A stretch of DNA of 64,000 nt, taken from NCBI GenBank assembly GCA_947494545.1, contig CANLVH010000002.1, forward strand, positions 186,001 to 250,000, in the 5' to 3' direction. Both the position numbers and the translations under genes were made by a program. The notes beneath the pieces are model-generated. The model worked only from the letters and a program-made list of their open reading frames with translations, did not search any database and was not told the DNA's origin. The stretch is from an uncultured Mesonia sp. GTDB taxonomy: Bacteria > Bacteroidota > Bacteroidia > Flavobacteriales > Flavobacteriaceae. Below are positions 45,604 through 55,800 of this stretch, piece by piece (within the stretch, counting starts at the first letter, position 1; every line of letters begins with the position of its first letter).

Positions 45604-45648
45604 AAAGTCTTAAATTCAGCATAAATTTAAGAAGCCATTCCTAAGTTT

Positions 45649-48042
45649 ATGCAACAAAAATTACTCCTCCTGTTTTGTTTTTTTTCCATTGGAATTGTAA
45701 ACGGCCAACAAATAGAATTGTACACCCAATTTAACGGGCAATACGATTATACGGCAATTGGCAACACCTTAAATATAGAAGAAAACGAAGCCTCGTTTAA
45801 TTGTACAATTTTAGATCAATCTTCTGCCAGTCTTAATTTAAACCCAAACCAAACAGTAAAAGCTGCTTATTTATATTGGGCCGGTTCAGGAAATGGCGAT
45901 TTTAACGTTAGTTTAAACAACCAACAAATTCAAGCTGAACGTACTTTTTCTTATACCTTAGATTTTTACCGGAGCTTTTTTGCAGCTTTTGCAGATGTAA
46001 CCAATTTAGTTAACGCAGAAGGCAACGGCCTTTACACTTTTTCTGATATAGATTTACAAGAAGCCATAGAAAGTTATCATTGCCAAACCGGCACTAATTT
46101 TGGCGGTTGGGCCATAATAATTGTATACGAAGAAGAGAGTTTACCCATTAATCAGGTTAATATTTTTGATGGTTTGCAAGCGGTTTCTATTAATAATACT
46201 TCGCTAACCATAAATTTAAATTTAAATGTAATTGATAATCAAGACGCAAAAATTGGATTTTTAGCGTGGGAAGGCGATCAACTTTTAGCCGTACAAGAAA
46301 CCTTGCAAGTAAATGGCAACATTATTAGCAATCCGCCACTAAATCATGCCAATAATGCCTTTAACGGAACCAACAGTTTTACCGGTGCAACCAATTTATA
46401 TAATATGGATTTGGATGTGTATAACATTGAAAATAATATAAATATTGGCGATACTTCGGCAGAAATAAAATTAACTTCCGGAGACGGCGTGCAACAAAGC
46501 GATTTTGTAATGGTAAACAATATTGTTACCGTTTTAAACAGTAAATTACCAAACCCTTCCCCGGAAATTTCTAATGTGGAAACTAACTGCAATTCGCGTG
46601 AAATTCTGGTAGATTATACCGTGTATAACACCAATGCTACAGACACTCTACCGGCCAATACTTTAATTTCCTTTTACGCCAATTCTACATTTTTAGAAGA
46701 AGCCTATACCCAAAATACCATTCCGGTAGACGAATTTGAAAACGGACAGATTTCCTTAAGCATTCCGACTTCTATTTCTGATAATTTTGAATTGCAAATG
46801 CAGGTAAATTTAGACGAGCAAAACAATCCGATTATTAATGAAATTGATCCGGAAGATAATTTTGCTTCACAAAATATTCAATTAACCATTCCTACTATTG
46901 CCAACACTTTGCTAGACATAAAAAAATGTGACGATGCCACAAACGACGGTTCTGCAATGTGGGATTTTTCTGAAAATGCGCAACTAGCAATTGGTAACCA
47001 AGAAAATGTGGAAGTCAGCTTTCATCTTTCGGAAGCAGATGCCGAAAACAATAGCAATCCGATTGCACCAATAACCAACTTTCAAAATACCGAAATTCCG
47101 CAAATTATTTATGTGCGTGTGACTTCTACATTAGATCCAAATTGCTACCAAATAGACAGTTTTCTTTTAGATTTGTTTTATTTACCGCAAGTAAATACTC
47201 CGCAAAATTTAATTTACTGCGACAGTCCCGAAAATAACGGAATTGCAAATTTTGATTTAACTGTAATAATTCCGGAGCTTATTGGTAATCAAAATAATCT
47301 TTCTGTTTCTTTTTATCTTTCGGTGGAAGAATTAGAAAGCGATAATCCCATAGAAAATCCGGAAAACTTCGAAAACACATCCAATCCGCAAACCGTTTAT
47401 GTAAAAGTTTTTAATAGCGAAAATCCACTTTGCTACGACACAACCAGTGTAGAATTAAAAGTAGAACCTATTGAGATTTTTTCTTTAGAAGGTCTATTGG
47501 CTTGCGATAAAGGTTTCGATACTACAACATTTGACCTAACCGAAATAGAAGAAAGCCTCAATCTTTCCGCAAACGAAGAAATCGTTGCGTATTACACCAA
47601 TTCGCAAGATGCCGGTTTAAACGAAAATCCGATTGTCTTTCCTACCGCTTTTGAAAATCAAACAAATCCGCAAAGCATTTTTATCCGTAAAGAAAACCCG
47701 GAGACAGCTTCTTGCTACCAATTAGTGCAATTTCCTTTAAAAATAGAAAATTGTCCACCCTTTATTCCGGACGGTTTTTCGCCCAATAATGATGGTATTA
47801 ATGATGTTTTTGAAATAAGCGGTTTGTATGATATTTTCGAAAACTTCAACCTAAAAATATACGCGCGTTACGGCAATTTAATTTACGAAGGCAATAATAA
47901 TATACCGCCTTGGGATGGCACCAGTACGCAAGGTTTAACCAATACAGGCAAAAATTTACCAACCGGAACTTATTATTATATTTTGAATTTAAACGACCCA
48001 AATTATCAACTTATTAAAGGTTGGGTTTATTTAAACCGATAA
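45649..48042 (+). CDS. T9SS type B (gliding-motility-associated C-terminal) secreted protein
   Basis: 797 residues. Signal peptide MQQKLLLLFCFFSIGIVNGQ. The N-terminal domain (about 20-310) has VKAAYLYWAGSGNGDFNVSL and FGGWAIIIVYEEE, like DUF3344-type surface domains. A DUF11-like stretch follows (about 315-420). Three copies of the shared ~90-residue module start at about 423, 521 and 615 (each opening with xCDxxxxDGxxxFD-like text and containing NPQxIxxR). The sorting domain starts near 704 (FIPDGFSPNNDGINDVF) and ends WVYLNR. Same role class as its neighbours. Confidence 0.9.
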   Translation: MQQKLLLLFCFFSIGIVNGQQIELYTQFNGQYDYTAIGNTLNIEENEASFNCTILDQSSASLNLNPNQTVKAAYLYWAGSGNGDFNVSLNNQQIQAERTFSYTLDFYRSFFAAFADVTNLVNAEGNGLYTFSDIDLQEAIESYHCQTGTNFGGWAIIIVYEEESLPINQVNIFDGLQAVSINNTSLTINLNLNVIDNQDAKIGFLAWEGDQLLAVQETLQVNGNIISNPPLNHANNAFNGTNSFTGATNLYNMDLDVYNIENNINIGDTSAEIKLTSGDGVQQSDFVMVNNIVTVLNSKLPNPSPEISNVETNCNSREILVDYTVYNTNATDTLPANTLISFYANSTFLEEAYTQNTIPVDEFENGQISLSIPTSISDNFELQMQVNLDEQNNPIINEIDPEDNFASQNIQLTIPTIANTLLDIKKCDDATNDGSAMWDFSENAQLAIGNQENVEVSFHLSEADAENNSNPIAPITNFQNTEIPQIIYVRVTSTLDPNCYQIDSFLLDLFYLPQVNTPQNLIYCDSPENNGIANFDLTVIIPELIGNQNNLSVSFYLSVEELESDNPIENPENFENTSNPQTVYVKVFNSENPLCYDTTSVELKVEPIEIFSLEGLLACDKGFDTTTFDLTEIEESLNLSANEEIVAYYTNSQDAGLNENPIVFPTAFENQTNPQSIFIRKENPETASCYQLVQFPLKIENCPPFIPDGFSPNNDGINDVFEISGLYDIFENFNLKIYARYGNLIYEGNNNIPPWDGTSTQGLTNTGKNLPTGTYYYILNLNDPNYQLIKGWVYLNR

Positions 48043-48123
48043 TATTCTCTGTAAAAACTCCCAAACAAGCGTTAATCTTTTTAAATAAGCCTGTTTAACT
48101 TCCGTAAATTAATCTTTACTGCT

Positions 48124-48131
48124 TAATTTTG
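48124..48131 (+). promoter_or_regulatory. Promoter -7 element, TAATTTTG
   Basis: Exact TAnnTTTG match 18 bases before the ATG at 48149. A TTTACGGAA-family 9-mer (48100-48108) lies just upstream. Confidence 0.6.
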
Positions 48132-48148
48132 CACTGCTTTTTAAGTAA

Positions 48149-50500
48149 ATGAATTTGAGAAATTATTTTATTATTATTTTATGCTTACTGCCAACTACTA
48201 TTTTTGCGCAGTACCTAAGTGTAGATTCTAATTCTTACACCCCACAAGAATTGGTAGAAAACATTTTAATAAACAGCGGTTGTATTGGTGACGTTACTGT
48301 AACCAATACGGTTAGCGGCGATTTTAGCAACGAAAACAGTTTTGGTTATTTTTCCGCTAACGGCAGTAACTTTCCTTTTCAGGAAGGTATTGTTATGAGT
48401 ACCGGCCGTTTAAGCAATGTTCCCGGTCCTAACAACTCACTGAGTGATGATGACGCACCCAACTGGGGAAGCGACCCGGATTTAGAAGATGTTTTAGGCG
48501 AAAGCAATACCACCAACGCTACGGTTATAGAATTTGATTTTACACCAAACGCCAATAGCATTCAATTTAGATATATTTTTGCTTCGGAAGAATACCAAGA
48601 AGGCGACCAAAACACCTGTGTTTATTCAGATTTATTTGGATTTCTAATAAAACCATTAGGCGGCGAATATGAAAATATTGCCGTTGTGCCAGATACTAAT
48701 ATTCCGGTAAAAGTTACCACCGTACATCCCGAAATTCCCGGCGGTTGTGCGGCAGAAAACGAGGCTTATTTTGGATCGTTTAACGAAAATGAACATCCAA
48801 TAAATTTTAACGGACAAACAAAAGCGTTAACCGCCCAAGCAGATGTTGTTCCCAATACTACTTATCACATCAAGCTAATTGTTGCAGACGAGCAGAATTA
48901 CCGCTACGATTCAGCGGTTTTTTTAGAAGGCAGTAGCTTTAATATTGGCGCAAATTTAGGACCCAATCTAGTTGGCCAAGACGCGCTTTGCCAAGGAGAA
49001 ACCTACCTACTTAATGTTGGCGATAACGGCTTGACACCGCAGAACTATACTTGGATTTTGATAGAAGAAAACGGCAGCGAACAGATTCTTGTAGAAAATC
49101 CTACGCAAGATAGCTATATGGTAAATTCGCCTGGAACTTATAAGGTAGAAGTAGATTATGGCAATAATTGCATCGCGACAGATTTTGTGGTGATAGAATA
49201 TGTAGATTTAAGTTATTTAAGCAACGAAAGTCTTAGAGTTTGCGATGCAAATAACGATGGTTTAAGCGTTTTTAATTTAAACCAAAGCATAGGAAATTTA
49301 GTAGATAACCAGCAAAATTTAAGTGTAAGCAATTTTTTCTTAACGGCAACAGATGCCGAAAATAATACGGTTGTCAATGCAATTCCTAATCCGCAAAGTT
49401 TTGAAAATACAGAACCCAATCAAGTTATTTACGCGCGGATAGAAAGTCAAACTGGTTGTTTTAGGGTTTTAGAAGTACAGTTAAGCACCAATTTTAGTAC
49501 TTATAATCCTGTTTATTTGGTTTCTTGTTCTACCAATCCGCAAAATATTGCTTTTATTTTAGAAGAAGCTAATACGCTTATCGCGGAAGAAATTAGCACT
49601 AACGCATTTAGCGCTGTTTTTTACGCTACTGCGGAAGAAGCCGCTTTGCAAGAAAACCCTCTTCCGGAAACTTTAAACCTAACCGAAATCGAGTTACCCA
49701 ATAGCATTTTTGCTCGTTTACAAAATAGTTCGGGTTGTGTGGGAATTATAGAGGTGATTTTAGAAAAAATAGATCCGCCTAAATTAGATACTAATTACCA
49801 AGTACCTCAATTCTGCGGAAGCGAAACCAATAACATTACTTTAGAAGCAGGAGTTTTAGAAGATTTAAATTCTTATACTTATCAATGGAATACCGGCGAA
49901 ACAACACCAAGCATTTCTGTAGATTCTACCGGAGTGTATGAAGTTGCTATTACCAACACAAAAATCATAAATGGCAATACTTATACTTGTACAGTGAGTA
50001 ATACTTTAGAAATAGAAAGTTCGGGTGCGGCAGCTATAGATTATACTGTAAATGGGAGCTTTAATGCTTATACAATAGAAGTTTTGGCAGAAGGTCTAGG
50101 AAATTATGTTTATGCTTTAGACAATGAAAACGGACCTTTTCAAGATACTCCAATTTTCACCAATATAACAGGTGGAGAACATATTATTTTCGTAAAAGAT
50201 TTAAACGGCTGCGGCACGATTGCAAAGTCTATCTACTTATTAGATTACATGCAATTCTTTACGCCAAATTTTGACGGTTATAACGATTACTGGCAACTAA
50301 AAAATCCGAATAATGTTCAAACAGATGTAAGGAATATTAATATTTTCGACCGTTATGGGAAGCTGTTAACCAGCATTAGCGCCAACGGAAAATGGGACGG
50401 CACATACCACGGAAAAAACATGCCTTCTAACGATTATTGGTTTAAGATTGTTTTAAAAAGCGGTCAAGAATTGAAGGGACATTTTACGCTTAAGCGCTAA
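48149..50500 (+). CDS. T9SS type B secreted protein with choice-of-anchor L domain
   Basis: 783 residues. Signal peptide of about 21 residues (LCLLPTTIFAQ). A choice-of-anchor L domain fills about 28-265 (GIVMSTGRLSNVPGPN, FRYIFASEEYQEGDQNTC, SDLFGFLIKPLGG). An Ig-like segment follows, then two copies of the shared module (about 361 and 455), another Ig-like segment with YQWNTGETTPSISVDSTGVY, and a sorting domain from about 700 (FFTPNFDGYNDYW, FDRYGKLLTSI, MPSNDYWFKI) very similar to that of the protein at 42745. Likely a surface adhesin or matrix protein. Confidence 0.9.
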   Translation: MNLRNYFIIILCLLPTTIFAQYLSVDSNSYTPQELVENILINSGCIGDVTVTNTVSGDFSNENSFGYFSANGSNFPFQEGIVMSTGRLSNVPGPNNSLSDDDAPNWGSDPDLEDVLGESNTTNATVIEFDFTPNANSIQFRYIFASEEYQEGDQNTCVYSDLFGFLIKPLGGEYENIAVVPDTNIPVKVTTVHPEIPGGCAAENEAYFGSFNENEHPINFNGQTKALTAQADVVPNTTYHIKLIVADEQNYRYDSAVFLEGSSFNIGANLGPNLVGQDALCQGETYLLNVGDNGLTPQNYTWILIEENGSEQILVENPTQDSYMVNSPGTYKVEVDYGNNCIATDFVVIEYVDLSYLSNESLRVCDANNDGLSVFNLNQSIGNLVDNQQNLSVSNFFLTATDAENNTVVNAIPNPQSFENTEPNQVIYARIESQTGCFRVLEVQLSTNFSTYNPVYLVSCSTNPQNIAFILEEANTLIAEEISTNAFSAVFYATAEEAALQENPLPETLNLTEIELPNSIFARLQNSSGCVGIIEVILEKIDPPKLDTNYQVPQFCGSETNNITLEAGVLEDLNSYTYQWNTGETTPSISVDSTGVYEVAITNTKIINGNTYTCTVSNTLEIESSGAAAIDYTVNGSFNAYTIEVLAEGLGNYVYALDNENGPFQDTPIFTNITGGEHIIFVKDLNGCGTIAKSIYLLDYMQFFTPNFDGYNDYWQLKNPNNVQTDVRNINIFDRYGKLLTSISANGKWDGTYHGKNMPSNDYWFKIVLKSGQELKGHFTLKR

Positions 50501-50542
50501 AAATTTTGTAGTTTATAATGTTATAAAAAGCAGGAGAATTAG

Positions 50543-52549
50543 ATGAAGTTCAGTATAAAATCAGATTATAAACCAACCGGAGACCAGCCGGAAGCTATCA
50601 AACAACTCACTAAAGGAATTGATGGTAACGAAGCTTTTCAAACGCTTTTGGGAGTAACCGGTTCGGGGAAAACTTTTACTATGGCCAATGTGGTAGAAGA
50701 AGTGCAACGCCCCACTTTGGTTTTGGCGCATAATAAAACTTTGGCCGCCCAATTATATAACGAGTTTAAAACTTTTTTCCCGGATAACGCCGTAGAATAT
50801 TTTGTTTCGTATTATGATTACTACCAACCGGAAGCTTATATACCTACGTCGGGAACTTACATAGAAAAAGATTTATCTATAAATGATGAGATAGAAAAAT
50901 TACGACTAAGCACTACTTCTTCTCTACTTTCAGGTCGTCGCGATGTTTTGGTGGTTGCATCGGTAAGTTGTTTATATGGTATTGGAAATCCGGTAGAGTT
51001 TCAAAAAAATGTTATTTCGCTTAAGCGAGACCAGCAAATATCGCGTACAAAGCTTTTGCAACGTTTGGTGCAAAGTCTTTATGCTCGCACCGAAGGAGAA
51101 TTCCATCACGGGAATTTTCGCATAAAAGGAGACACAGTAGATGTTTTTCCCGGTTATGCGGATGATGCTTTTAGAATTCACTTTTTTGGCGACGAAATTG
51201 AAGAAATAGAATCGTTTGACCCGGTTAGTAACGAAGTTTTAGAAAAATACGAACGTCTTACTATTTATCCGGCTAATATGTTTGTTACTTCGCCGGACGT
51301 ATTGAATAATGCCATAGACCAAATTACCTTAGATTTAGGAAAACAAGTAGATTATTTTAAAGATATAGGAAAACCTCTTGAAGCTAAACGCTTGGAAGAA
51401 CGTACCAACTTTGATTTGGAAATGATTAAAGAACTTGGTTATTGCTCGGGTATAGAAAACTATTCGCGCTATTTAGACGGTAGACAACCCGGCAGTAGAC
51501 CATTCTGTTTGTTAGACTATTTTCCGGATGATTATTTAATGATTGTAGACGAAAGTCACGTAACCATTCCGCAAGTTGGCGCAATGTATGGCGGTGACCG
51601 GTCACGAAAAGAAAATTTGGTAGAATACGGTTTTCGTTTACCTGCCGCTATGGATAACCGCCCTTTAAAAATGGAAGAGTTTGAAGCTTTGCAAAATCAA
51701 GTGGTTTACGTAAGTGCCACACCAGCAGATTACGAATTGCAAAAAAGTGACGGTGTTTATGTTGAGCAAGTTATTAGACCTACCGGTTTGTTAGATCCGG
51801 TTATAGAAGTACGCCCAAGTTTAAACCAAATAGACGATTTGATTGAGGAAATTCAAATTCGGGTAGAGAAAGACCAACGTACTTTGGTGACTACTTTAAC
51901 CAAAAGAATGGCAGAAGAGTTGACAAAGTATTTAAGCAGAATAGATATACGTTGTCGTTACATTCATAGCGATATAGATACTTTAGAGCGTGTAGAAATT
52001 ATGCAAGATTTAAGGAGAGGTTTGTTTGATGTTTTAGTGGGTGTAAACTTATTGCGGGAAGGTTTAGATTTACCCGAAGTTTCTCTAGTAGCTATTTTAG
52101 ATGCAGATAAAGAAGGCTTTTTACGCAGCAACCGTTCACTAACCCAAACCATTGGTAGAGCAGCGCGACATTTAGAAGGAAAAGCAATAATGTATGCGGA
52201 TAAAATTACCAATAGTATGCAAAAAACCATAGACGAAACAGAATATCGTCGGGAAAAGCAAATTGCTTATAACACCAAACATAAGATTACGCCAACAGCA
52301 CTAAAAAAATCTTTAGACAACACCTTAGCGGGGAAAAAAGTACAGCCTTACGAATTTAAACCGGCAGATAACCTAGAAGCCGCCGAAGAAGAAGTGGTTT
52401 ATTTTGATGAAAGTCAGTTAGAAGATCGCATTAGAAATATCCGTAAAGAAATGGAAAAAGCTGCAAAAGAATTAGATTTTATGGCAGCAGCACGTTTTAG
52501 AGACGAAATAAAAATGTTGCAAGATAAATTAAAAAAGAAAAAGGTTTAA
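50543..52549 (+). CDS. uvrB: UvrABC system protein B
   Basis: 668 residues. Walker A GVTGSGKT (residues 37-44), the beta-hairpin YYDYYQPEAYIP (about 91-102), helicase motif II DESH (about 337), the motif V/VI region LREGLDLPEVSLVAILDADK and QTIGRAARH, and a C-terminal UVR domain (LEDRIRNIRKEMEKAAKELD) that contacts UvrC. It verifies damage handed over by UvrA. AGGAGA (50532-50537) upstream is a rare strong Shine-Dalgarno match. Confidence 0.98.
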   Translation: MKFSIKSDYKPTGDQPEAIKQLTKGIDGNEAFQTLLGVTGSGKTFTMANVVEEVQRPTLVLAHNKTLAAQLYNEFKTFFPDNAVEYFVSYYDYYQPEAYIPTSGTYIEKDLSINDEIEKLRLSTTSSLLSGRRDVLVVASVSCLYGIGNPVEFQKNVISLKRDQQISRTKLLQRLVQSLYARTEGEFHHGNFRIKGDTVDVFPGYADDAFRIHFFGDEIEEIESFDPVSNEVLEKYERLTIYPANMFVTSPDVLNNAIDQITLDLGKQVDYFKDIGKPLEAKRLEERTNFDLEMIKELGYCSGIENYSRYLDGRQPGSRPFCLLDYFPDDYLMIVDESHVTIPQVGAMYGGDRSRKENLVEYGFRLPAAMDNRPLKMEEFEALQNQVVYVSATPADYELQKSDGVYVEQVIRPTGLLDPVIEVRPSLNQIDDLIEEIQIRVEKDQRTLVTTLTKRMAEELTKYLSRIDIRCRYIHSDIDTLERVEIMQDLRRGLFDVLVGVNLLREGLDLPEVSLVAILDADKEGFLRSNRSLTQTIGRAARHLEGKAIMYADKITNSMQKTIDETEYRREKQIAYNTKHKITPTALKKSLDNTLAGKKVQPYEFKPADNLEAAEEEVVYFDESQLEDRIRNIRKEMEKAAKELDFMAAARFRDEIKMLQDKLKKKKV

Positions 52550-52662
52550 ACTGATTTTAAAACGAAACGACTGCCCTCTATTTTGATTAGAAATTTGTGA
52601 AGACAAAAAACCAATCTACGAATTTAAATTTTTTATTTTCAGTTCGATTTAATTCTAAGAAA

Positions 52663-52728
52663 GTTCAAAAACTGTCAATTCGAGTAATCCCGCACGTGTG
52701 AGATTGTATCGAGAATAGATTTTTGAAC
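52663..52728. repeat. Palindromic intergenic repeat of flavobacterial type
   Basis: Outer arms GTTCAAAAA (52663-52671) and TTTTTGAAC (52720-52728). Inside, TGTCAATTCGAG leads into an imperfect palindrome AATCCCGCAC/GTGTGAGATT (52686-52705), then TGTATCGAGAATAGA. From memory, elements of the form TTCGAG...palindrome...TATCGAGA are dispersed widely in flavobacterial genomes. Confidence 0.6.
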
Positions 52729-52766
52729 CAAATAACTCCCCTTTTCTTTAATTGAAAATTTTTTAA

Positions 52767-52827
52767 AAATGGAAAAATCAATCTCAAAATCTATGTTTTT
52801 TTAGATTCGAAGATTGATTTTCCATTT
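52767..52827. terminator. Long hairpin, probable bidirectional terminator
   Basis: Arms 52767-52784 and 52811-52827 pair over 17 bp with one bulged A (AAATGGAAAATCAATCT-type arm). An inner AATCTA/TAGATT stem (52788-52793 and 52802-52807) continues it. T-rich sequence follows on the plus strand. Confidence 0.7.
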
Positions 52828-52870
52828 CTTTTTTAAAGCTTTAAAAATTTCATTGCTGTACTAATAGCAA

Positions 52871-55800
52871 TTACTTCTTATAAAACTTTTTATACTTCCG
52901 ATAAGCTATTGCTCCTAAAACAAACCAACCTACCAAAGATCCTACAATAAATTTATAACTTATTATCTGATCTCCACTAGCATAAGAATGCAAGCCGGTA
53001 AGGTAGAAGTTAACGCCAAAATAGGTCATTAGAATAGAACCAAAGGCTAAAATTGCTGCCCAGTTAAAAGCAAATCTACTACGTAAACCGGGTACTAAAC
53101 GCATGTGAATTACAAAAGCATAAATCATAATACTAATTAATGCCCAAGTTTCTTTCGGGTCCCAACCCCAATAACGTCCCCAACTTTCGTTAGCCCATTG
53201 GCCGCCTAAAAAGTTACCAATTGTAAGTAAAACTAAACCAACGGTAAGCGCTAGTTCTGTAATAATGGTAAGTTCTTTTATATTTAGGCTCATTTTGCTT
53301 CTATTCTTCTCATTGGTAAAAATCATAAGAAGAAGCGAGGTTAAACCTAAAATCATACCCAACGTAAACGGTCCGTAACTTGCTACAATTACCGCAACGT
53401 GAATCATTAACCAATAAGAATCTAATACCGGTGCTAGATTGGCTATAGAAGGATCCATCCAGTTCCAATGTGCAACCATCAAAATCATAGAGGTTACAAA
53501 AGCGGTTGCCGCAGTAGTAAGATCACTTTTTCGGCCAAAAGCCAACCCAAAAAACATTGTTGCCCAAGCAACATAAATAATACTTTCGTAAGCATCACTC
53601 CACGGAGCGTGACCAGAAATATACCAGCGTGCAATTAACGCCAAAGTGTGTAAAATAAACAGGACAAAAATTATTATCTGACTTGCTTTTACCAAATAAC
53701 CAATAGATTTTTTGTTGTAAAATATTTGTACAATTACCAGTACAAACATTACCAAACCTGCCAACATGTATTGCCAAAACAAATTTCTAAAAACGTCGTA
53801 TTCGTTGTAGAGTATTTCGAGTTCTACTTTTCTTTCAGATGGTAAAACTTCTGAGCCGTATTTTTTTTGGAAACCTTTTATGCTTTCTAAAATATCATTA
53901 GACTTGCTGTAATCTCCCGTAGTTTTAGCCGTTTGAATTGTCTGCATATATAAAGGAAGCACTTTATGTACATATAGAGAATCCGGTCCTTTAAATTTAT
54001 CGGCGTAATCTTTTAACATCGGGAAAGAAATCCATTTGTTGTTTGGATCGTTTGGAATGGGAAAAATTCGTAAAATTCTTCCTTCCAAAGCATTGTATAA
54101 TAAATTCACTTTTTCGTCTGCAGAAATGAAATCTTTTTGAAATTGATTTTTAACTTTTGCGCGATAGGCTTCTTCTAAAAACGGACTTAACTTATATGTT
54201 CCGGTAGCATCAAAAAATTGTGCCAACCTAACGTGTTTTTCGCCTTCTTTAATACCTAAAATATGGTGTAAACTATCGTTTTTTGCCTTTATGGAAATAA
54301 GTGGTACGTTATACCATAAAGTCGGATTTTCTGTCATAGAAAACAGCACTTGATCCGGGTTTAAACCCTCATACTCGTTACTTTTACTAAGTTTACGAAG
54401 CAACTCAGATGAATAGGTATTCGCAGGTTTCATCCTACCGCCGGCATCTTGAATTACCAATCTACCAAATTTTGCAGCGTGATCTTTTGAGATAGCGCTA
54501 ATTTTTAAAACCGAATCTATTCTTGATTTCGGGATTTCTACCGGCTCCGCAGCGTGATGTGCGTGTTCTTCTACCTGACTATGGTCTGGTTCGTTAATTT
54601 TGCCGGAAGTAGCGTCTTGTGCAAAGCCAGAAAAACCGAACAATATTAAAAGTAAACTAGCCATTTTGGCTTTTTTCTTCTTCAGTTTTTTCAACTGCGC
54701 TTCTAATTTTCCAAAACGTGAACCTTTGTCAAATAAAATCCACATTAAGCCAATGTATAATAAAAAGTATCCTATATAAGTAATCCAAGTTCCCCACCAG
54801 TCGTGGTTTACAGAAAGAATGGTTCCTTTCTCGTCTGCATCAAAACTAGCTTGAAAAAAACGATAACCTTTATAATCTAATACGTGGTTCATATAAATTT
54901 CGTGCGGAGTAGATTCTCCGTTATCTATCAACTCTACTTTACTTTTAAAAGCTGCATAACTTGGGGTGGGATTATCTGCTGTACCCGGGTGTTTTTCTGC
55001 TATAAAATCGTTTAATTTTATGGCAAAAGGCAACTCGTATTCTTTACTTCCGTAACGAACATTTATTTCTAAATCGCCTAATTCTACAGTTTTATAATCG
55101 TTTACAATTCCTCTTGCTCCCAAAAGCTTAACAGTTTTGGTTCCTGCTTCTGAGGTTACTTGCAACACAACGCCGTCCGGTTGGCCATCTTGATTTACTT
55201 CGGTGTCAACCATATCATAGCGACCTTTTACTGCTTCTTCTGGAAATACAAACTGCATTCCTGCCATATTATATAAAGAACGCAGCGCTAACTTTTGCGT
55301 GGAGTCTTTGGCAACATCACTTTGTTTTTGGTCTGACATTCGCATATAAGTTCCTTCAAAAGGAGATCTTATTTTGTATTCGCCATTTTCCCATAAAATA
55401 TTTATTGCGCCTTCGGTAGGTTTATTAAAAGCAAAAAGTACATTATGTAAACTGGTAATTTCTCCTTCTTTAAGAAAATGATCGTGTCTTGACCCACCAC
55501 CGGCTTCTACAATTTTTAGGAAATTATCGCCATTTTCGTCTTTTACCAAACCTTCTTTTGCGCCGTGAATAAAGTCTACCACTTCAAACTGCACTTTTTG
55601 TCCTTTAAAATCTGTGGTAATTGTAGTAGAGTTATCTACTCCGGGCGCCAAAGTTAGCTCGTGCTCTTGAGAGCGGCGTAAAGGTTGGCCTTCGTGTTCG
55701 CCGTCTATTAAAGTGGTTAAATATGTCTTTTCTGAAAGCATGGTGTTAGAAACCTCGCCTTCTCTAATTGGCATTATACCTTCGTAACCTATATATCGTG

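Larger units (their letters stand above)
52550..52870. other. 321-base intergenic stretch between convergent uvrB and ccsBA
   Basis: No gene seen. It holds two separate inverted-repeat structures, at 52663-52728 and 52767-52827, described individually. Either could terminate transcription from both sides. Confidence 0.6.

Noticed and set aside
52550..52870. Hidden small gene or RNA gene between uvrB and ccsBA
   Set aside because: All structure here is explained by two inverted repeats; no frame with a plausible start or composition.
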